Shown here: positions 9,088-18,301 of the stretch, piece by piece
Layout: the number at the start of each line of letters is the position of its first letter
How positions within the stretch are numbered: position 1 is the stretch's first letter
DNA from: CBDBKE01 sp965218055
GTDB taxonomy: Bacteria > Acidobacteriota > Terriglobia > JAJPHL01 > JAPKYU01
Assembly: GCA_965218055.1 (NCBI GenBank)
Contig: CBDCKA010000002.1
Span: forward strand, 868,001 to 932,000
DNA: 64,000 nt
Direction: 5' to 3'
Program-made: the position numbers and the translations under genes
The notes under the pieces: generated by a model
The model's database searches: none
The model's input: the letters and a program-made list of their open reading frames with translations, nothing else
What the model was told of the DNA's origin: nothing

Positions 9088-12000
9088 CTAATCGCCGCCG
9101 GCCGGGCGCTCGGCGGCATGGAGCCACCCGTGCAACCGGGCCGCCAGCGCGGAGCGGATATCCAGCGTCAAGCTGAACAGAGCCGGCACCAAGAACAGGG
9201 TAAACACCGTAGAAAGGATCAGCCCACCCACCACCACGCTGCCCAGACCGCGGTAGAGTTCCGCACCGGCGCCCGGGAACAGCACCAACGGCAGCATGCC
9301 GCATACTGAGGTGCTGACACTCATGAAGATCGGGCGGATGCGGTTGGACACCGACTCGCGGATGGCGTCACGCGGGGCCAGCCCTTCCTCGCGCATGTGG
9401 TTCAGTGACTGGTGGACAATCAGGATGGCGTTGTTGACCACCGTACCCACCAGAATGACGAAGCCCAGCATGGTGAGCATGTCCAGTGCCTGGTAACTGA
9501 ACAGGTTCATGGTGGCCAGGCCCAGGAACCCGCCCAGGGCCGCCAGCGGCACACTGAACATGATGACGAAGGGGTAGAGGAAGCTCTCGAACAGCGCCGC
9601 CATCAGCAGGTAGGTGATCACCAGCACCAGCAGGAAGTTGACGCGCAGCTCGCTCCCCGCCTGGGCCAGCTTGTCTGCCGTCCCGCTCAGCGTGGCCCTG
9701 TAGAGGCTGCCTAGCTTGCCCTCCTGGCGCATGGGTCCAAGGATGTCGGACTGAACCGATTCCATCGCCGCCTCTAGCGACACCTGCTCGCTGGGAGTCG
9801 CCTGGATGGTGACGGTGCGCTGGCGCTCACTGTGGTTGATGACCTGGGGGCCGTTGACCAGCGAAATCTGGGCCACCGAGCCCAACGTGACCAGGCGACC
9901 GTCGGGGGTGGCGATGGGCATCTGTTCCAGCAGGTGGGTGCGGTGGGCGAAGCTCTCCTCAGCCATCACCTTCAGGTCAATTTCCTTGCCCTCATGTTGG
10001 TAGTCGCTGGCCTTGGCGCCGTCCACCAGCGCGCTGACCGCAAAACCCAGCTCCCGGTTGAAGACGCCCACATCGGCGGCGCGGCGCCGATGGGTCCGCA
10101 CCTGCAGCTCGGGGTTGTCCAAGTCCAGGCTGGGGATGGGCCGCGCCTGCGAGCCTGGCAAAACCTGCATCACGTTGAGGAACACTTCGCGGCCCAACTC
10201 CATGAGGCGCTCCAATTCGGGACCGGTAATCTCGATATCAATGTTGCGTCCCTGGCTGCGGCCCCGTTCGAAGATGCTGCGCTGGTTGGCGACCAGAATG
10301 GAGCCGGGAATCTTGGAACCGGCGCGCTGAAACACCGGGATCAGTTCCCGCACCCGCAGCGAATCGTTCGAGCGCGCGCCCATGAAGGCCACGTTTCTCA
10401 ACGAGACAAAGAAGAAGTTCTTAATGCCGCCGCCTGGCAGGTCTCGGGTGTTCGGGTCGTCGGGCGCAGCATCCCACAGCGGCTCCATTTCCTGGTCGAT
10501 GACGGTATGCAACGACGCCACCTCGTCCAGGTTCAACCCGGGCGGCGGCAGCATGAGCGCGAAGATGAAGTTGTTGTTGCCCACCGGCAGGTATTCGGTC
10601 TTGGGCATCAGCCAGTAGCTCAGACCCAAGGAGGCCGTGGTCAGCGTAGCGACCGCAGCCAGCCGGCGCAGGGTGGAGCCGGTAATCCAGTGGACTGCTC
10701 CGGTCACCTGGCCGGTGAAGCCGCGTGCGAGGAAGGCGACGCCCCAAAGATTGTGGAAGCCACGCCGCCCGGGGTCCTGCTCGGCGGCATACAGGATCTT
10801 GGCCGAGAGGCTGGGAATGACGGTGATCGAGACGAGCAGGCTCAAGGCCACGGCGCAGCTGATGGCGATGGCGATGTCGCCGAACAGTTGGCCGACTTCC
10901 TGCTGGATGAGCAACACCGGCCCAAAAACGGCTACGGTGGTCAGGGTGCTGGCTAGCACCGCGCCCCAGACCTCGCGCGCGCCGTCGAAGGCGGCGGCAA
11001 AGCGCGGCTTTCCCATCTGCCGGTGGCGGTAGATGTTCTCCAGAACCACAATCGAGTTATCCACCACCATGCCCACCGCAAAGGCCAGCCCGGCCAGGCT
11101 GATGACGTTCAACGTGCGGCCAAAGAGCCACATCACCGAGAAGGTGCCGATGATGCTGATGGGGATGGCGATAAAGACCACCAGCGTGCTGGTGCCGCTG
11201 CGCAGGAACAGCAGCAAAACCGTCAAGGCCAGCAGGCCGCCGATCATCAGGCTCTGGCGCACCAGGCCAATGGCGCCGCGGACGTAGTCGGTCTCGTCGT
11301 AGACCTGGGTGAGCTGGAGGCCGCGGGGGCGCAGCAGTTGCTCGTTTGAGCGAGCAACCGTCTGCTTCAGTGCGGCCATGACCTCCAGCACATTCGACCC
11401 AGGTTCCTTGATGGCGTTCATGGCCATCACCTGCTGGCCTTCTTGGAAGACCCTGGCGGTGGCCTTACGGTAGCCCAGCTCAGCGCGAGCCACGTCCTTC
11501 AGGTAGATGGGAACGCCGTTGCGGGTGGCGATAACGATCTTTTCGATGTCCTCGGCCGAGCCGTACTCGCCCACGGTGCGGACCAGGTAGCGGCGCTTCC
11601 CCTCGTCAAAGTCGCCGCCGCTGTAGTTGCGGTTTTCCCGATCCACGGCGGCCGCCAGTTCGTTGAGGGTGACGCGCCGCAGGGCCAGCTGGGCCGGATT
11701 GACAATGACGTGCATCTCCCGCTCACGCCCTCCGTAAATGTTGGAGGCGGCGATGCCCGTGACGCGCTCGAACTCGGGCTTGATGAAGTCGTCGGCAAAA
11801 TCAAACAGCGTGGAGACATCGCCGGTGAAAGGATTTTCCTCTGTAGGCGTCAAGGTAAGCCACGCGATGGCGCCAGCCTCGAGGTCCACGCTGCGGATGA
11901 CCGGTTTGTCAGCGTCGTCCGGGTAGGAGGGGACCTGCTCCAGGCGGTTCGAGACCTTCAGTAAGGCGGCGTCAATCTCGGTGCCCACCTGAAAGGTCAG

Positions 12001-12276
12001 GGTGATGGTGCCCTGGTCGTCGCTGCTGGAGCTCTCCATTTTGATGAGCCCTTCCAGGGACTTGAGCTGCTCCTCCTGCTCTTCGACAATCTCGCGCTCG
12101 ATCTCGTGCGGGCTGGCGCCCGGCCAGCGGGTGCGCACGGTAATCTCGGGCTCCTCGACGTTGGGGGTGAGCTGGACCGGCAGGCGGGACAAGCCGATGG
12201 CGCCAAATAACACCAGCAGAATGACACCGACCGCGGTGGTGACCGGGAAGCGGATGGCGTCCTGGATGATCTTCAC
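9088..12276 (-). CDS. RND-family efflux transporter, inner-membrane pump subunit
   Basis: 1062 residues, the full AcrB/MdtB/CusA length. N-terminal helix (FPVTTAVGVILLVLFGAIGL) then the periplasmic PN1 region starting PNVEEPEITVRTRWPGASP. TM4 carries AGLAFAVGMVVDNSIVVLEN, with the proton-relay aspartates, and the C-terminal half has the mirror block MLGFVILVGTVVNNAILIVH. Works as a trimer that exports substrates across the envelope, driven by proton influx. The gene starts 4 bp before the end of the adaptor gene (12273-12276), so translation is coupled. No outer-membrane TolC-like gene is adjacent. The substrate class (drug, metal, lipid) cannot be told. Confidence 0.93.
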   Translation of the reverse strand: MKIIQDAIRFPVTTAVGVILLVLFGAIGLSRLPVQLTPNVEEPEITVRTRWPGASPHEIEREIVEEQEEQLKSLEGLIKMESSSSDDQGTITLTFQVGTEIDAALLKVSNRLEQVPSYPDDADKPVIRSVDLEAGAIAWLTLTPTEENPFTGDVSTLFDFADDFIKPEFERVTGIAASNIYGGREREMHVIVNPAQLALRRVTLNELAAAVDRENRNYSGGDFDEGKRRYLVRTVGEYGSAEDIEKIVIATRNGVPIYLKDVARAELGYRKATARVFQEGQQVMAMNAIKEPGSNVLEVMAALKQTVARSNEQLLRPRGLQLTQVYDETDYVRGAIGLVRQSLMIGGLLALTVLLLFLRSGTSTLVVFIAIPISIIGTFSVMWLFGRTLNVISLAGLAFAVGMVVDNSIVVLENIYRHRQMGKPRFAAAFDGAREVWGAVLASTLTTVAVFGPVLLIQQEVGQLFGDIAIAISCAVALSLLVSITVIPSLSAKILYAAEQDPGRRGFHNLWGVAFLARGFTGQVTGAVHWITGSTLRRLAAVATLTTASLGLSYWLMPKTEYLPVGNNNFIFALMLPPPGLNLDEVASLHTVIDQEMEPLWDAAPDDPNTRDLPGGGIKNFFFVSLRNVAFMGARSNDSLRVRELIPVFQRAGSKIPGSILVANQRSIFERGRSQGRNIDIEITGPELERLMELGREVFLNVMQVLPGSQARPIPSLDLDNPELQVRTHRRRAADVGVFNRELGFAVSALVDGAKASDYQHEGKEIDLKVMAEESFAHRTHLLEQMPIATPDGRLVTLGSVAQISLVNGPQVINHSERQRTVTIQATPSEQVSLEAAMESVQSDILGPMRQEGKLGSLYRATLSGTADKLAQAGSELRVNFLLVLVITYLLMAALFESFLYPFVIMFSVPLAALGGFLGLATMNLFSYQALDMLTMLGFVILVGTVVNNAILIVHQSLNHMREEGLAPRDAIRESVSNRIRPIFMSVSTSVCGMLPLVLFPGAGAELYRGLGSVVVGGLILSTVFTLFLVPALFSLTLDIRSALAARLHGWLHAAERPAGGD

Positions 12277-13376
12277 GGTAGCTTGTACTCCAGTGGCTTG
12301 CCTTGCACCACCTGGCCGGGGCGCAGGCGCTCGTTGCCGCGCGTGACCACCTGCTGACCGGCCTTGACTGGGCCTCGGACCACCACCCAGGAGCCCACGC
12401 CCTGGCTGGTCTCGACCGGGACCATGCTGACGGTGTTGTCGCCGTTCATCAGAAAGACGAAATCCTGCGGGCCGCGCCGCAACACAGCATCCTTGGGGAC
12501 CACGGTCGCGCGGTAGGACTTATCGATCCGCAACGATACCTGGGCCAGCATTCCCACCCCGAGGCGACCCCTGCGGTTCCGGATGCGCACCTTGAGGGGG
12601 AAGGTGCGGGCCTGCGGGTCGGCGCGAGGAATGATGGCGCTGATGCGGCCACGAACCTCAAAACCGGGCAGCGACTCAAAGGTGATGTTGGCCCGGGTGC
12701 CGCGCTTCAGGTCAGGGAAATATTGCTCCGGAGCCTCGACGCGCACCTCCAACACGGCTAGCGAGACAATTTCCACCACCGGATTGCCAACGTCGAGCCA
12801 TTCGCCAACCTCGGTTCGCTCGGCGGTCACCACACCGGCAAAGGGCGCGCGGATGGTGCAGCGGCTGATGTCGTCGTTGATGCGGGCAATTTCGGCAGTC
12901 AGTTGCTCGACACGCCCCTGCCAGGCGTTGAACTCGTAGAAGGAATCGTCGTACTGCTGGCGGGAGAGCACCTGGGCTTCGAAAAGTTCCAGCGCGCGGT
13001 CGCGGTTGCGCTCGGCCAGCTTCAGGCGCGCCTCGGCCTCCTTGAGCTGTGCCTGAGCGGCATCGCGCTGCAGCTCCAGGTTGGTGGTGCGCAGGCGGGC
13101 CAGCGGCTGGTCCTTGGCGACCTTGTCGCCCTCGCGCGCCAGCAGGTCCAGCACTAGGCCGCCAACTTCGCTGGCCGCCAGGCTGACGGCCGGCGACTCG
13201 ACCGTGCCGGGCAACTGGATCGACCGGCGAACCGGGTGCTCGCGAGCCTCGGTGTAGCGTACCGGGCTGGGCGGCGCGTTGGGCCGCTGGGCCGCAGTCG
13301 AGAGCGGGAGCAGCGTGAACAGAGCTGCCACGAGCCCTCCGCCCTTCCGGGGCCAATTTGTCTGGCACTGCCTCAT
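12273..13376 (-). CDS. RND efflux periplasmic adaptor (membrane fusion protein)
   Basis: 367 residues from the ATG at 13376, with a signal peptide (LVAALFTLLPLSTAAQ). Then a lipoyl-like segment (EVGGLVLDLLAREGDKVAKD), a coiled-coil hairpin (LQRDAAQAQLKEAEARLKLA), the second half-lipoyl (CTIRAPFAGVVTAERTEVGE) and beta-barrel and membrane-proximal domains. This order is diagnostic for HlyD/AcrA-type adaptors, which bridge the pump to an outer-membrane channel. The frame opens at a TTG at 13412, but the ATG fits the signal peptide better. It is first in a two-gene operon with the pump, overlapping by 4 bp. Confidence 0.9.
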   Translation of the reverse strand: MRQCQTNWPRKGGGLVAALFTLLPLSTAAQRPNAPPSPVRYTEAREHPVRRSIQLPGTVESPAVSLAASEVGGLVLDLLAREGDKVAKDQPLARLRTTNLELQRDAAQAQLKEAEARLKLAERNRDRALELFEAQVLSRQQYDDSFYEFNAWQGRVEQLTAEIARINDDISRCTIRAPFAGVVTAERTEVGEWLDVGNPVVEIVSLAVLEVRVEAPEQYFPDLKRGTRANITFESLPGFEVRGRISAIIPRADPQARTFPLKVRIRNRRGRLGVGMLAQVSLRIDKSYRATVVPKDAVLRRGPQDFVFLMNGDNTVSMVPVETSQGVGSWVVVRGPVKAGQQVVTRGNERLRPGQVVQGKPLEYKLP

Positions 13377-13600
13377 CCTGGTTCTGACTTTAATTCTAAG
13401 CTTAGATGCCAAGGAAACATAATGAGATACGCATATCCGCTCAGCGGCCCGCAGCCAGCCCGGCCCTGACTCCTACCTCCCTGGGTATCTGAATCCTGGC
13501 ACTTCCCCTGTTGTGCATGCGTACATGTTTCCTGTAACGACTTTGCAGCCGGATTCGTCCAACCGCTCAATAGGTGGCTGTGAGGGGACGAGGAGGGAGT

Positions 13601-14164
13601 ATGAAACGAATCGGGTTGTTAGTCTTGATGGTAGCGGCCCTCGGCGTGACCTCGCTGATGGCCGATCATAAGGAAGGGGTGCGGGGACGAGGAGGTCGTT
13701 TCGGGGATGGGGCTTTCCGGAACGGCAACGGACGTGGCGCTGGCCTGCCGCCCGGGCTGGCGCGGCAAGTGAACCGCACTGGCCAGTTGCCGCCTGGGTT
13801 GCAACGGCGCCTGGACCGCACCGGCCAGTTGCCGCCTGGACTGCAGAGGAGGCGCGGCGGCAGATTCACCGACCGTGGTGGGTTTGTGGGTCGCGACAGG
13901 CCTCGCGGAAGGGACCGCCAGCGGCACAGCAAGTTTCATCAGGGCCTGCGTGAGAGACATAGTGAATTTCACGAGCGGTACTCCGACCTCGACCTCGATG
14001 ACGCAGACGCCCGCCGAGGGCACCGCCGGTTCCACGGCCGCCAGCAGCGAGTGCACCGGGAGGTCCACCAGCGGCACCACGGCGCGACAGCGACTTCGGA
14101 AGGCGCGACCGCCGGTTGTCTCGACGTGTGCAGGATTAAATCGCTTGGACTGAACTCTCCCTGA
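13601..14164 (+). CDS. Secreted Arg/His-rich protein with LPPGL repeats
   Basis: 187 residues. AGGAGGGAGT directly before the ATG is a strong ribosome-binding site. Signal peptide MKRIGLLVLMVAALGVTSLM, then a Gly/Arg stretch and three LPPGL units, two of them inside near-identical copies of RTGQLPPGLQRR. The C-terminal half is crowded with His, Arg and acidic residues (KFHQGLRERHSEFHERYSDL, then RFHGRQQRVHREVHQRHHG), which could bind metal or polyanions. LPPGL repeats occur in RcnB-like and other small periplasmic proteins, but I cannot assign this one. The last 25 residues look non-homologous, so a late frameshift is possible. Confidence 0.55.
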   Translation: MKRIGLLVLMVAALGVTSLMADHKEGVRGRGGRFGDGAFRNGNGRGAGLPPGLARQVNRTGQLPPGLQRRLDRTGQLPPGLQRRRGGRFTDRGGFVGRDRPRGRDRQRHSKFHQGLRERHSEFHERYSDLDLDDADARRGHRRFHGRQQRVHREVHQRHHGATATSEGATAGCLDVCRIKSLGLNSP

Positions 14165-14167
14165 TAC

Positions 14168-14205
14168 GCGCGGCTCTGGAGCTCGAAGACCCTGCAGAGC
14201 CGCGC
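14168..14205 (+). terminator. Hairpin after the LPPGL protein gene
   Basis: A perfect 10-bp stem GCGCGGCTCT / AGAGCCGCGC with an 18-nt loop lies just after the stop at 14164. There is no T-tract, so it is only a possible terminator. A second hairpin (GCCTGCG-CTA-CGCAGGC) follows at 14281-14297. Confidence 0.35.
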
Positions 14206-14352
14206 ACCCAAACACTTGAAATCGCCAGCGGGGCCTCGCGTTTCCCTTTTCCAGCGGTCACTCGAAGGTGGTGGAAATGCGCCTGCGCTACGCAGGCCTG
14301 ACCGCTCCGGTTCGTGCGCGAAGCTTGTGCTACAGTTCCTACCTGGGTTTCA

Positions 14353-15231
14353 GTGAAGAAGATTGAGGACATCGTCGAACTGGAGCGCCTCGCCAACCGC
14401 ATCCGGCAAGACCTTCTGGAGACAACCGTGGAAACGGGCTTCGAGCAGCCCGCTTCCTATCTGTCGGCCACTGAGATCATCACCGCGCTGTTCTTCAACC
14501 ATCTGCGGCACGACCCGGCTCGGCCGGGCTGGGCGGAGCGCGACCGCCTGATCCTGAGCAGGGGCCACGCCGCGCCCGTTCTCTATTGCGCCTATGTTGA
14601 AGCAGGCTACCTGCCCCGCGATTTGCTGCCGACCTTGTGCAAGCCCGGCAGCCAGCTCCCGCACCCTGTCGATAGCCGCCTGCTGCCGCTGCTGGAAGCC
14701 TCCGCCACCTCGCTGGGCAATGGGCTGTCGTTCGGGCTGGGAGCGGCGCTGTCCGGGCGGCTCGAGCAGGTAGACTATCGTGTCTACGTCCTTCTGGGCA
14801 ACGACGATATTCAAAGGGACCAGTTTTGGGAACCCGCCATGTGGACCAGCTTCCACAAAGCCGACCATTTGTGCGTCATTGTGGATTACAACTACCCCCA
14901 GCTCGACAAGCGGGTGAAGAAACTGATGGAACTCGAACCCATGGAGCCCAAGTGGAACTCCCTCAACTGGCAGACGCTCATGGTGGACGGGCACGACATG
15001 CGCCAGCTGTTGGGCGCTCTCTCACAGGCCCGCGACACCAAAGGAAAACCCACCTGCCTCATCGCCCACACCGGCGCGAAGCCACCGCAAGAGGTGAACT
15101 CGAAAGCGCATCCTGAGGGAGCCTCCCCCTCCAGTTTCTGCCCCAACTGCGGCACGCCCCTCATGGAGCAGAAGTGCAAACTGGTCTGCTCGCGGTGCGA
15201 TTACTACATGTCCTGCTCCGATTACGTCTGA
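14353..15231 (+). CDS. Transketolase N-terminal-like ThDP domain fused to a zinc ribbon
   Basis: 292 residues. Residues 1-240 follow the N-terminal (PP-module) half of transketolase: ATEIITALFFNHLRHDP, DRLILSRGHAAPVLY, EASATSLGNGLSFGLGAAL and HKADHLCVIVDYN. The ThDP motif is altered: the usual GDGE is GNDD (149-152) and the paired asparagine region reads YNYPQLD (179-185). From 263 the protein has CPNC, CK, C and CSRC spacings that resemble a zinc ribbon, in place of the usual end of the half-transketolase. No gene for the C-terminal transketolase half is next to it. Activity as a transketolase is doubtful; regulatory or novel chemistry is possible. The start used is the GTG at 14353, with TACAGT at 14331-14336; the frame is open to 14314. 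Confidence 0.75.
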   Translation: MKKIEDIVELERLANRIRQDLLETTVETGFEQPASYLSATEIITALFFNHLRHDPARPGWAERDRLILSRGHAAPVLYCAYVEAGYLPRDLLPTLCKPGSQLPHPVDSRLLPLLEASATSLGNGLSFGLGAALSGRLEQVDYRVYVLLGNDDIQRDQFWEPAMWTSFHKADHLCVIVDYNYPQLDKRVKKLMELEPMEPKWNSLNWQTLMVDGHDMRQLLGALSQARDTKGKPTCLIAHTGAKPPQEVNSKAHPEGASPSSFCPNCGTPLMEQKCKLVCSRCDYYMSCSDYV

Positions 15232-15292
15232 ACAGGCTGTGCCACCGCCAGCTCGCAAGTTGCTGGCCAGCTCACATGTTATTGAAGAGTGG

Positions 15293-15310
15293 CACAGGCT
15301 TCAGCCTGTG
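15293..15310. repeat. REP-like palindrome (CACAGGC-TTCA-GCCTGTG)
   Basis: Hairpin with 7-bp perfect arms in the 120-bp gap between converging genes. The CACAGGCTTCAGCCTGTG type is one I recognise as a dispersed intergenic palindrome. It may also terminate either gene. Confidence 0.5.
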
Positions 15311-15353
15311 TGGTTCCTTCTGACACCTTCGATGGGAGTTTTTCAGCAGCCGA

Positions 15354-15938
15354 CTAGGGCCGCTCAATGTGGCGGGCAGCAAGCAGAACTCTGGCGGAGC
15401 GGGTCTGCGCGGCAAGGGCCCGGTGGCGCCGGGCCGCATTCCCCAACGGTTCCTGGGTCCCGAGCGCCCACTGTGGAATCCCCATGCCAATGACGCGGCG
15501 ATCCGGCCAGCGCCGAGCCCGGTGCCGAGCCCGGTGTTGGACAGCGCCTCTACTTGTTGTGGCCTGAGGCGCTGAGTTGTCCGCCAGAGGCCCCTCGATG
15601 ATCCCGGAGGTGGGGTCCCAATACCGCCAGTCGTGCGTGGCTCCCAAGACCCATACCCGATACTGCGGGCGCCCGGTCAGCGGCACCCCATAAGCAAACC
15701 GCGGGGAAATGCCCCCGAATCCAGAGTGGTACGGAGACAGGCCGGAGCCGAAGAAGTGAGGTGTAAAGAAGTCGCCATGGGAGGGGAACCCAAAGCCTCC
15801 CCTAAAGCTGCTGTGAAAGCGATGCCCGCTAAAAAAGCGGTGCCCGCCGCCACGCGCGCCGATGCGGAGCTGGGCCTCAAGCGGCATCGCAGCCACGATC
15901 AGTCCCAGAGTCACCAACAGCGTACAGCGCCTCAGCAT
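15354..15938 (-). CDS. Secreted Gly/Phe/His-rich hypothetical protein
   Basis: 194 residues. The start at 15938 follows AAGAAGGGGG and gives the signal peptide LLVTLGLIVAAMPLEAQ. The mature N-terminal half is rich in Gly, Phe, His and Ser (GGGHRFFSGHRFHSSFRGGF) and looks disordered or surface-exposed. A short conserved-looking middle (RPQYRVWVLGATHDWRYWDP) precedes an Arg/Ala-rich tail. The tail reads like frame-shifted or low-complexity sequence. No family recognised. Confidence 0.5.
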   Translation of the reverse strand: MLRRCTLLVTLGLIVAAMPLEAQLRIGARGGGHRFFSGHRFHSSFRGGFGFPSHGDFFTPHFFGSGLSPYHSGFGGISPRFAYGVPLTGRPQYRVWVLGATHDWRYWDPTSGIIEGPLADNSAPQATTSRGAVQHRARHRARRWPDRRVIGMGIPQWALGTQEPLGNAARRHRALAAQTRSARVLLAARHIERP

Positions 15939-16048
15939 GCAGCCCCCTTCTTTAAGATTACCTGCGCTTTCACTCGGGGTCAAGGGGCAGCCTAGATGCA
16001 CGCCGAGCCGCGACGGCCAGGGAGCGGTTGGGGCATTACAGTGGTGCT

Positions 16049-17446
16049 CTACAGTTGGCGGCTCAATCCCCGTTCCACTGGGTACCCTGCGTTTTGCCAG
16101 GCCGCAAAGCCGCCCTCCACCAGAACCAAGTCGCGGTAGCCGCGCTGGACCAGGACCGAAAGGCCGGCCGTGGAACGATTGTGATGCTGGCAATGGACGA
16201 CGATGGGGCGATCGGTGGGCAGGGGCAGCTGCTGAAACGGTAGCCGGCCGGTCTCGACGTGCAGGGCGCCGGGGATATGACCGGCCGCGTACTCGGCATC
16301 CTGGCGAACGTCCAGCACCACGAGTGGTTCGTCGGCTGCGCGCCGTTCCCGCAACTCCCGAACCGGTATTTTCCGAATGCGCCCCAGGGGCAGACCTTCA
16401 GCTTGCCAGGCCTCCATCCCGCCATCCAGATAACCCCGCAGGTCGTCGTAGCCGATGCGAATGAGCTGGCGGATGGCCCCTTCGCGCTCCGCCGGAGTTT
16501 CCGTCACCAGCATCAGAGGGGTGCCGAAGGGGATTAACCAGCCGGCCCAGGTGACCAGTGGCGCCTCCAGAGCAATGCCATAACTGCCGGGGATGTACCC
16601 GTCGCCGAAGGTGCGTGCTGGACGAGCGTCCAGCACGGCACCACCCCGCGCCATCCAGTCGTGGACGGCCGACGGCGGCAGTGGCGCCAGCACCGGCAGC
16701 CCTCCCAGCACCTTGGGCCCGCGCTGGTTGATGGCCCGCATCTCTCGGAAGTAGCGGGGGTAGGAAGGTAGTCCGTGCAGCGCCAGCTTAACGAAATCTT
16801 CCTCGGATCGCACCTGGGCGAGTGGGTTCCAGGCGCGCTCGCGGCCGATGGTCGTGGTGCGCTCGGCGACGACCGGCGCGGCACAGAAGGAGCCGGCCCC
16901 GTGGGTGGGATACACGCCCACCTCGTCGGGCAGCGCCAGCAGCTTCTGGTGAATGGTGTGGTAGAGGTGGCGAGCCAGCGGGACGGTTAGGTCGTGGCTT
17001 AGCAAGTCGGTGCGGGCAGCGCCTCCCACAATCAATGCGCCTCCGCTGAACAGCCCCGCCGGCGCCCGCGCTTCCGGTTCGGTTAGAGTGAAAGATATGT
17101 GTTCCGGGGTGTGGCCGGGCGTGGCCAGCACACTCAAGCTCAGCTCGCCCAACGCCAGACGATCGCCCTCAGCCAGCGCCCGGTGCTCGAAGGCCAGGTC
17201 CGCCTGGGCGCTGGCTCCGATCAGGACACCCCCGCGCGCGGCAAGCTCGCGGGCGCCGGAGATGAAATCGGCGTGCAGGTGGGTTTCGAGCACCTGGGCG
17301 ATTTTCACGCCCAGCCGCTCAGCTGCCGAAACGTAGCGGTCCACATCGCGCAGGGGGTCAATCAGTACGGCCACCTTGCTTTCGTGCGACCCCACCAAGT
17401 AGGCGGCGTTGCCCAGCCCTTTGTCCACAAACTGTTCGACAAACAT
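16049..17446 (-). CDS. Metallo-beta-lactamase-fold persulfide dioxygenase fused to two rhodanese domains
   Basis: 465 residues. Residues 1-240 are the MBL fold: THLHADFISG (the T-H-x-H-x-D metal motif), TPGHTPEHISFTL, and FSGGALIVGGAARTDL, matching ETHE1-like persulfide dioxygenases. Two rhodanese domains follow. The first (about 260-350) has LMLVTETPAERE at its active-loop position and lacks the catalytic cysteine. The second has the loop VHCQHHNRSTAG with the cysteine present. Inferred role: oxidation of glutathione- or protein-persulfide with sulfur transfer, in sulfide detoxification. GGGGAAG precedes the ATG at 17446. A rhodanese remnant lies just upstream. Confidence 0.88.
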   Translation of the reverse strand: MFVEQFVDKGLGNAAYLVGSHESKVAVLIDPLRDVDRYVSAAERLGVKIAQVLETHLHADFISGARELAARGGVLIGASAQADLAFEHRALAEGDRLALGELSLSVLATPGHTPEHISFTLTEPEARAPAGLFSGGALIVGGAARTDLLSHDLTVPLARHLYHTIHQKLLALPDEVGVYPTHGAGSFCAAPVVAERTTTIGRERAWNPLAQVRSEEDFVKLALHGLPSYPRYFREMRAINQRGPKVLGGLPVLAPLPPSAVHDWMARGGAVLDARPARTFGDGYIPGSYGIALEAPLVTWAGWLIPFGTPLMLVTETPAEREGAIRQLIRIGYDDLRGYLDGGMEAWQAEGLPLGRIRKIPVRELRERRAADEPLVVLDVRQDAEYAAGHIPGALHVETGRLPFQQLPLPTDRPIVVHCQHHNRSTAGLSVLVQRGYRDLVLVEGGFAAWQNAGYPVERGLSRQL

Positions 17447-17551
17447 GAATCTTCCCCTTTGGTTTTTGCCGCCGCGAACACATTATGGTCCGCATCGCAA
17501 GCGGTCAGCAAGCGCGGTAGACCAGTTCCAAGTCTGGGTGCGAAAACTGAG

Positions 17552-17690
17552 TCAGCGCGCCGGAGTGGAAGCGTCAGGCGAGACTACCGGTTCCAGGGGA
17601 AAGCCGGAGGCGCGCCAGGCGTCGAAGCCCCCGGCCAGCGGACGTACCCGCGAGATGCCGGTCTTCTCGATGCCTATTGATTCAAGCTAC
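17552..17690 (-). pseudogene. Rhodanese C-terminal remnant
   Basis: In the 432-bp gap 17447-17878 the minus strand reads GISRVRPLAGGFDAWRASG followed by FPLEPV and a stop. This is the conserved end of a rhodanese domain. The part with the catalytic cysteine is gone and an in-frame stop lies just upstream. The rest of the gap (17691-17878) shows no gene, RNA or clear hairpin. Confidence 0.6.
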
Positions 17691-17878
17691 AGGCGTTCAT
17701 CGACTTCGTCCGTTAAGGCATCTCGACGAAGCGATGACGCGAGCAGTTCTGCGCGGGCGCGGCGTTACTCAACCTGACATGTCGAGGATCCACCTGCCTT
17801 GGGCGTAATCTTTGGGCCCGGCCAATTGAGATTTGGGTGGGTGCAGCTTGGGAATCGCCCTAGCTTGCGAAAGTTCGG

Positions 17879-18301
17879 TTAAGAGGAGCGCGCCGCGCCG
17901 CTTAGCTCGCGCCGGATGGCGTCGAGCACGCCGTTGATAAACCCCACCGACTCGTCCGTGGAATAGCGCCGGGCGATCTCCAAAGCCTCATTGATGGCGA
18001 CCGCCGGAGCGACGTCGGAGCGGGTGAGGAATTCGGAAACGGCCAGCCGCAGGATGTTGCGGTCCACGGCCGACATGCGTTCCAGGCGCCAGTGCTCGGC
18101 GTGCGCGCCGAGCAGGCGATCAATGGCTTCGCGCCGCTCCAGCACCTGGTCGAACAGGCTGTTGGAGATGGTGCGGAGTGGTGAATCGGCCCTGGAGCGC
18201 TGCCAGTACGACTGCTTGACCCGCTCGGGTTCGTCTTTGCCGAGCTCCCACTGGAACAGCATGCGCAACGCCGTCTCCCGCGCCTTGCGAGGGATGCTCA
18301 T
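17879..18301 (-). CDS. nusB: Transcription antitermination factor NusB
   Basis: 140 residues, all-helical, full length for NusB. Recognisable blocks are RKARETALRMLFQWELGKDE at the N-terminus, then DRNILRLAVSEFL, VAINEALEIARRYSTDESVG and FINGVLDAI. It binds boxA RNA with NusE/S10 during rRNA antitermination. Its start overlaps the end of ribH by 4 bp (18298-18301), the common ribH-nusB arrangement, so the two are co-translated. Confidence 0.95.
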   Translation of the reverse strand: MSIPRKARETALRMLFQWELGKDEPERVKQSYWQRSRADSPLRTISNSLFDQVLERREAIDRLLGAHAEHWRLERMSAVDRNILRLAVSEFLTRSDVAPAVAINEALEIARRYSTDESVGFINGVLDAIRRELSGAARSS

